NCBI GenBank assembly: GCA_030141585.1
Contig: JAQIFP010000046.1
Coordinates: forward strand, 1 to 64,000
Direction of reading: 5' to 3'
Source: Ophryocystis elektroscirrha
Taxonomy: Eukaryota > Apicomplexa > Conoidasida > Neogregarinorida > Ophryocystidae
DNA: 64,000 nt
Both the position numbers and the translations under genes were made by a program. This document shows positions 61,224-64,000 of the stretch, in pieces. Below the pieces are notes generated by a model, which was not told where the DNA came from, did not search any database, and saw only the letters and a program-made list of their open reading frames with translations. Positions within the stretch are counted from its first letter, which is position 1, and each line of letters starts with the position of its first letter.

Positions 61224-63456
61224 ATGCAAAGATATTCAGATCCTGTTAAAAAAACTAAGTTTAGTTATATATGTGAAGACGTAAATTTTGATGATGACAG
61301 ATTTGAGAATGAATACGAGCGAGAGAAGTTTTTAGCTAAAAAATATGAAGAGTCTGTACACAATAATTGTATTTTTTATATAATAAATTAACATTCATTA
61401 AATACAATTTACATAAATTTAATAAAATCTAAATAACTAACTACACTCATTCGAAAATCGTGCACTAATTATTATATTATAGAATCACTACAGCAATAAT
61501 TACTATGAAGTATTATATATTGATACTGAGCTATATTATTATGGCCGTAATAATATAACAATAATGTATACATATATATACATATATATATGTATATATA
61601 TACGTATAAAATAAATATATATATGTGAGTAAAATACTTAACGTATATTAAAAGAATCAGAATGAGCAATAAAGTATAATAACTTACTTTACAAAGACTT
61701 TATCGCTGTCATTAATCCTAACTATAAAAAGTTGTATATACAAATGTTTCCAGCTGCATTTTTTAACCATAAAAAAATATAAATTAGGCAAATACGTCAA
61801 CGCCAGCGAGAAGAGTTACTAGGAATTGTGGATGAAGCTCAAAGAACCAAATCCAGTACTTACGACTCTAACATTGACACAAATGACAATAACACAAATT
61901 TCACAGTATCGGAAAACAGTTTTTCGGATTATTCAGATACCGGATCAATTCATGAGTCAGCACCTGACTTTTACAGCGATGCTGATTCATGTAAACCTTC
62001 TTCTTTATCTTCTAATCATGTCTTTGCCGAAAAGGTATAATTTTGGTTTAATGCTATAAATTGATCACAATACTTGCGAAATTACTAAAATATAATTTAT
62101 ATAAATCAATTTATTAGTAATAACATTTATATTAGCCTTGAGTAACATATCTGTATTTAAAGCTTTTACTTGGTTTTTAACAATTAATATATATATATAT
62201 ATATTAGTTTATAGAAAATTCGATAGATAATTCATTAAATTTGATTATGTATTTATGTTTGACTTGCGACTGCATTAAGTTATTGAAAATAATAATAAAT
62301 TATGTTATTTACAGCTTACCATGAATAATATATAATATATATATATATATATTATATCAAAAAATAATTATACTAAATAAATTATATTATGTTATAGGCA
62401 TCAGAGTTAACTACTGTACCAATGCTGGAATCTATAAGGCTATCATCAGATAATATTGAAAATATGAAAGATCATCCTGAGTAAAATTGTGCTTTGATTA
62501 TGTATAACGTATTCAGAGTCAACCGTTATATTGTGGATTGCTTGGTGAAAGCAAGAATTCATGAAAGAAATGACGAAATAATGCTATGCCGAATATTGAA
62601 TTCTTATTTAGTCCCTCCCAATTCTCTGAAACTATGTGTTGTACCATTAGATGATACTTCTATGTACAATATTAACGCCACTGATGTTGTAGATTGTGTA
62701 AGCGTATTGTAAATATATATATTTGTCGAGGGAATTACTGAGGAAGAATTGGCTGAAATTAAAAAAAAAATGATATCCAATAAATCTTTACATGACTTAT
62801 TAATAAGGTGACTGATTTTTTCTCTCTTAATACTTCAGTCAGTTTACCAGCTTTCGCTCTCAAAAAGTCTGAAAATTTATGCACCTTTACATATACTGAG
62901 GCAGATGTAGGTTTATAATGAAAGCTATATAATATAAATATCTACCAAGATATTGATAGGTGTCTATATTCAAGCATTTATGCGTTATATATAGTAGCAA
63001 CCACGTGGGCGTTATTTATTTATTTTTTTAAGGTCAATTTGATACTTAAGAGAAAAAAAATACAAGGAATACAACCATTAAATACCAGAATGCAATATAA
63101 AGAGCTTTTCCAGCAGTCTTCAGACTTAGAGTCTAAAATTGCACAGTGTGAACAAGCTTTGCAAGCTCCAAATGCCAATACGCAAAATCTCCAAAAACAG
63201 TAAGCAAAAGCTTAAAATATAGACCATTTCAAATCATTAGTTTTCCAAATTTAATTCTATAATTTATCTGATACAGGTTAAATGATTATAAAAACCAATA
63301 TTCCGATGTTAAACGCCAAATAAGGGATATTCAGGACAAATTAAGCAAAGCTACTTCACAAATAAAAGCTGTTAAAAATATATCTGATTACACAAATAAT
63401 GATGCCGAAACTCCAGAGAAAGATTTACAAAATGTAAACATCAAAAACTATCTATA

Positions 63457-63457
<1 letters not shown>
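61224..63457 (+). CDS. RTF1: Rtf1-like Plus3-domain protein (Paf1 complex)
   Basis: About eight exons. Rtf1 is the Plus3-domain subunit of the Paf1 elongation complex; it binds Spt5 and promotes H2B ubiquitination. Seen: an acidic/charged N-terminus (61224-61355), a Ser/Asp-rich segment (61788-62038), then MLESIRLSSDNIENM, EVNRYIVDCLVKARI, MLCRILNSYLVPPNSLKLCVVPL (Plus3 beta-strand region, 62520-62650), GITEEELAEIKKKMISNKSL, LPAFALKKSENL, DVNLILKRKKIQG and a C-terminal coiled coil (QNLQKQLNDYKNQYSDVKR). The order I-R-LS-D/xI---, then the strand block, then an E/K-rich helix is that of Rtf1. Introns at 62482, 62697 and 62809 are 36, 33 and 35 nt. The first junction is uncertain: either GTCTGT or GTACAC is used as donor. 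It ends at TAG 63455-63457. Confidence 0.72.
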
Positions 63458-63496
<39 letters not shown>

Positions 63497-63904
63497 TTTA
63501 GTTTATTTATGTATGTGAACGGTACAAAGTTATGGATACATACTCTATAGTTACATACATATACCTTTATATTTATATATTAATATAAATAAGTATACAT
63601 AATACGATATGGCTACATTTCCTTTACCCTATAAATATGTATATATGCGTATATAAATCGGTAAATATCTATCTGCGTACATATATCAGCGTATATATAT
63701 ACGGTGATTATATATCTGTGTATACATATCTGTGTTTACATTTCTGTATATAACTGAATATATGTATCTGTGTATATATACCAGCGGACATGTATCTGTA
63801 GATATGTATATATATAAATATAGATTCCTTTGTGTACATATCTGTGTGTACATATTTGTGTGTATATATCTGTGTATGTATCTTTGATTATATAGATATA
63901 CATT

Positions 63905-63945
<41 letters not shown>

Positions 63946-64000
63946 CAAATACAGTATGTTGAACAGAATGTTTCCTTCAAGCATAAAGATATAATATTGA
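63458..64000. repeat. TA tract and degenerate TATCTGTGTATA minisatellite
   Basis: (TA)n at 63458-63496, then from ~63660 to 63890 a degenerate 12-20 bp repeat built on TATATCTGTGTATACATA, then another (TA)n at ~63915-63937. No gene is seen in the last 540 bp. The minus-strand ORF over it encodes Tyr/His/Ile repeats. Confidence 0.85.

Overview
The window is nuclear DNA from a very AT-rich, intron-rich protist, most probably an apicomplexan or close relative (alveolate/myzozoan). The strongest lineage evidence is a secreted five-domain CPW-WPC protein (47107-49502), a family known from Apicomplexa and their relatives. A GBP2-type two-RRM protein, a PKA catalytic subunit and a glycogen/amylopectin branching enzyme are compatible with this. 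The genetic code looks standard (TAA, TAG and TGA all end genes). I do not claim a species. Noncoding DNA is dominated by (TA)n and TATATATG-type microsatellites. There are two assembly gaps (20737-20836 and 45255-45271).

Genes lie densely on both strands and most are split. Splicing by eye gives many models whose codon phases close exactly: FUN14 112 aa, NFS1 448 aa, PTH2 164 aa, LSM3 102 aa, branching enzyme 779 aa, a Nup88-like protein 729 aa, PKA-C 352 aa, an unknown 508-aa protein and an unknown 1501-aa protein. The most consistent unusual trait is a class of about 29-41 nt introns, mostly 33-36 nt, in nearly every gene, alongside longer introns packed with TA repeats.

Layout. 1-8.0 kb, all minus: eIF3i first exon, FUN14 protein, a 93-aa unknown, and the 1501-aa unknown. 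8.9-16 kb: NFS1 (+), an unknown 164-aa gene (+), DGAT2 (-), PTH2 (+). 16.2-21.4 kb: LSM3 (-) and a GlgB-type branching enzyme (+). 21.5-24.7 kb: a putatively dual-acylated coiled-coil protein (-) and the unknown 508-aa gene (+). 24.7-35 kb: Nup88-like protein, 3'(2'),5'-bisphosphate nucleotidase and SUN-domain protein (all -), then a four-TM protein (+). 35-46.5 kb, all minus: RAE1, NOP2, an unknown gene, and an Enhancer-of-polycomb (Epl1)-like protein. 47-54.3 kb: CPW-WPC protein (-), a small EMC5-like membrane protein (+), GBP2-like RNA-binding protein (-) and KRR1 (-). 54.3-63.5 kb, all plus: a MYND-finger protein, PKA catalytic subunit, PIG-H and an Rtf1-like Plus3 protein.

Most genes are housekeeping: Fe-S cluster assembly, translation quality control, mRNA decay and splicing, nuclear pore and envelope, ribosome biogenesis, chromatin and transcription, storage lipid and polysaccharide, GPI anchors. 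No operon logic is expected in this eukaryote. Some neighbours are very close, including a tail-to-tail pair 4 bp apart (24689/24694) and a head-to-head pair 33 bp apart (54295/54329). The best novelty candidates are the short-intron system, the branching enzyme of bacterial GlgB architecture, the CPW-WPC protein, the acylated coiled-coil protein, the four-TM protein, and the three well-spliced genes of unknown family.
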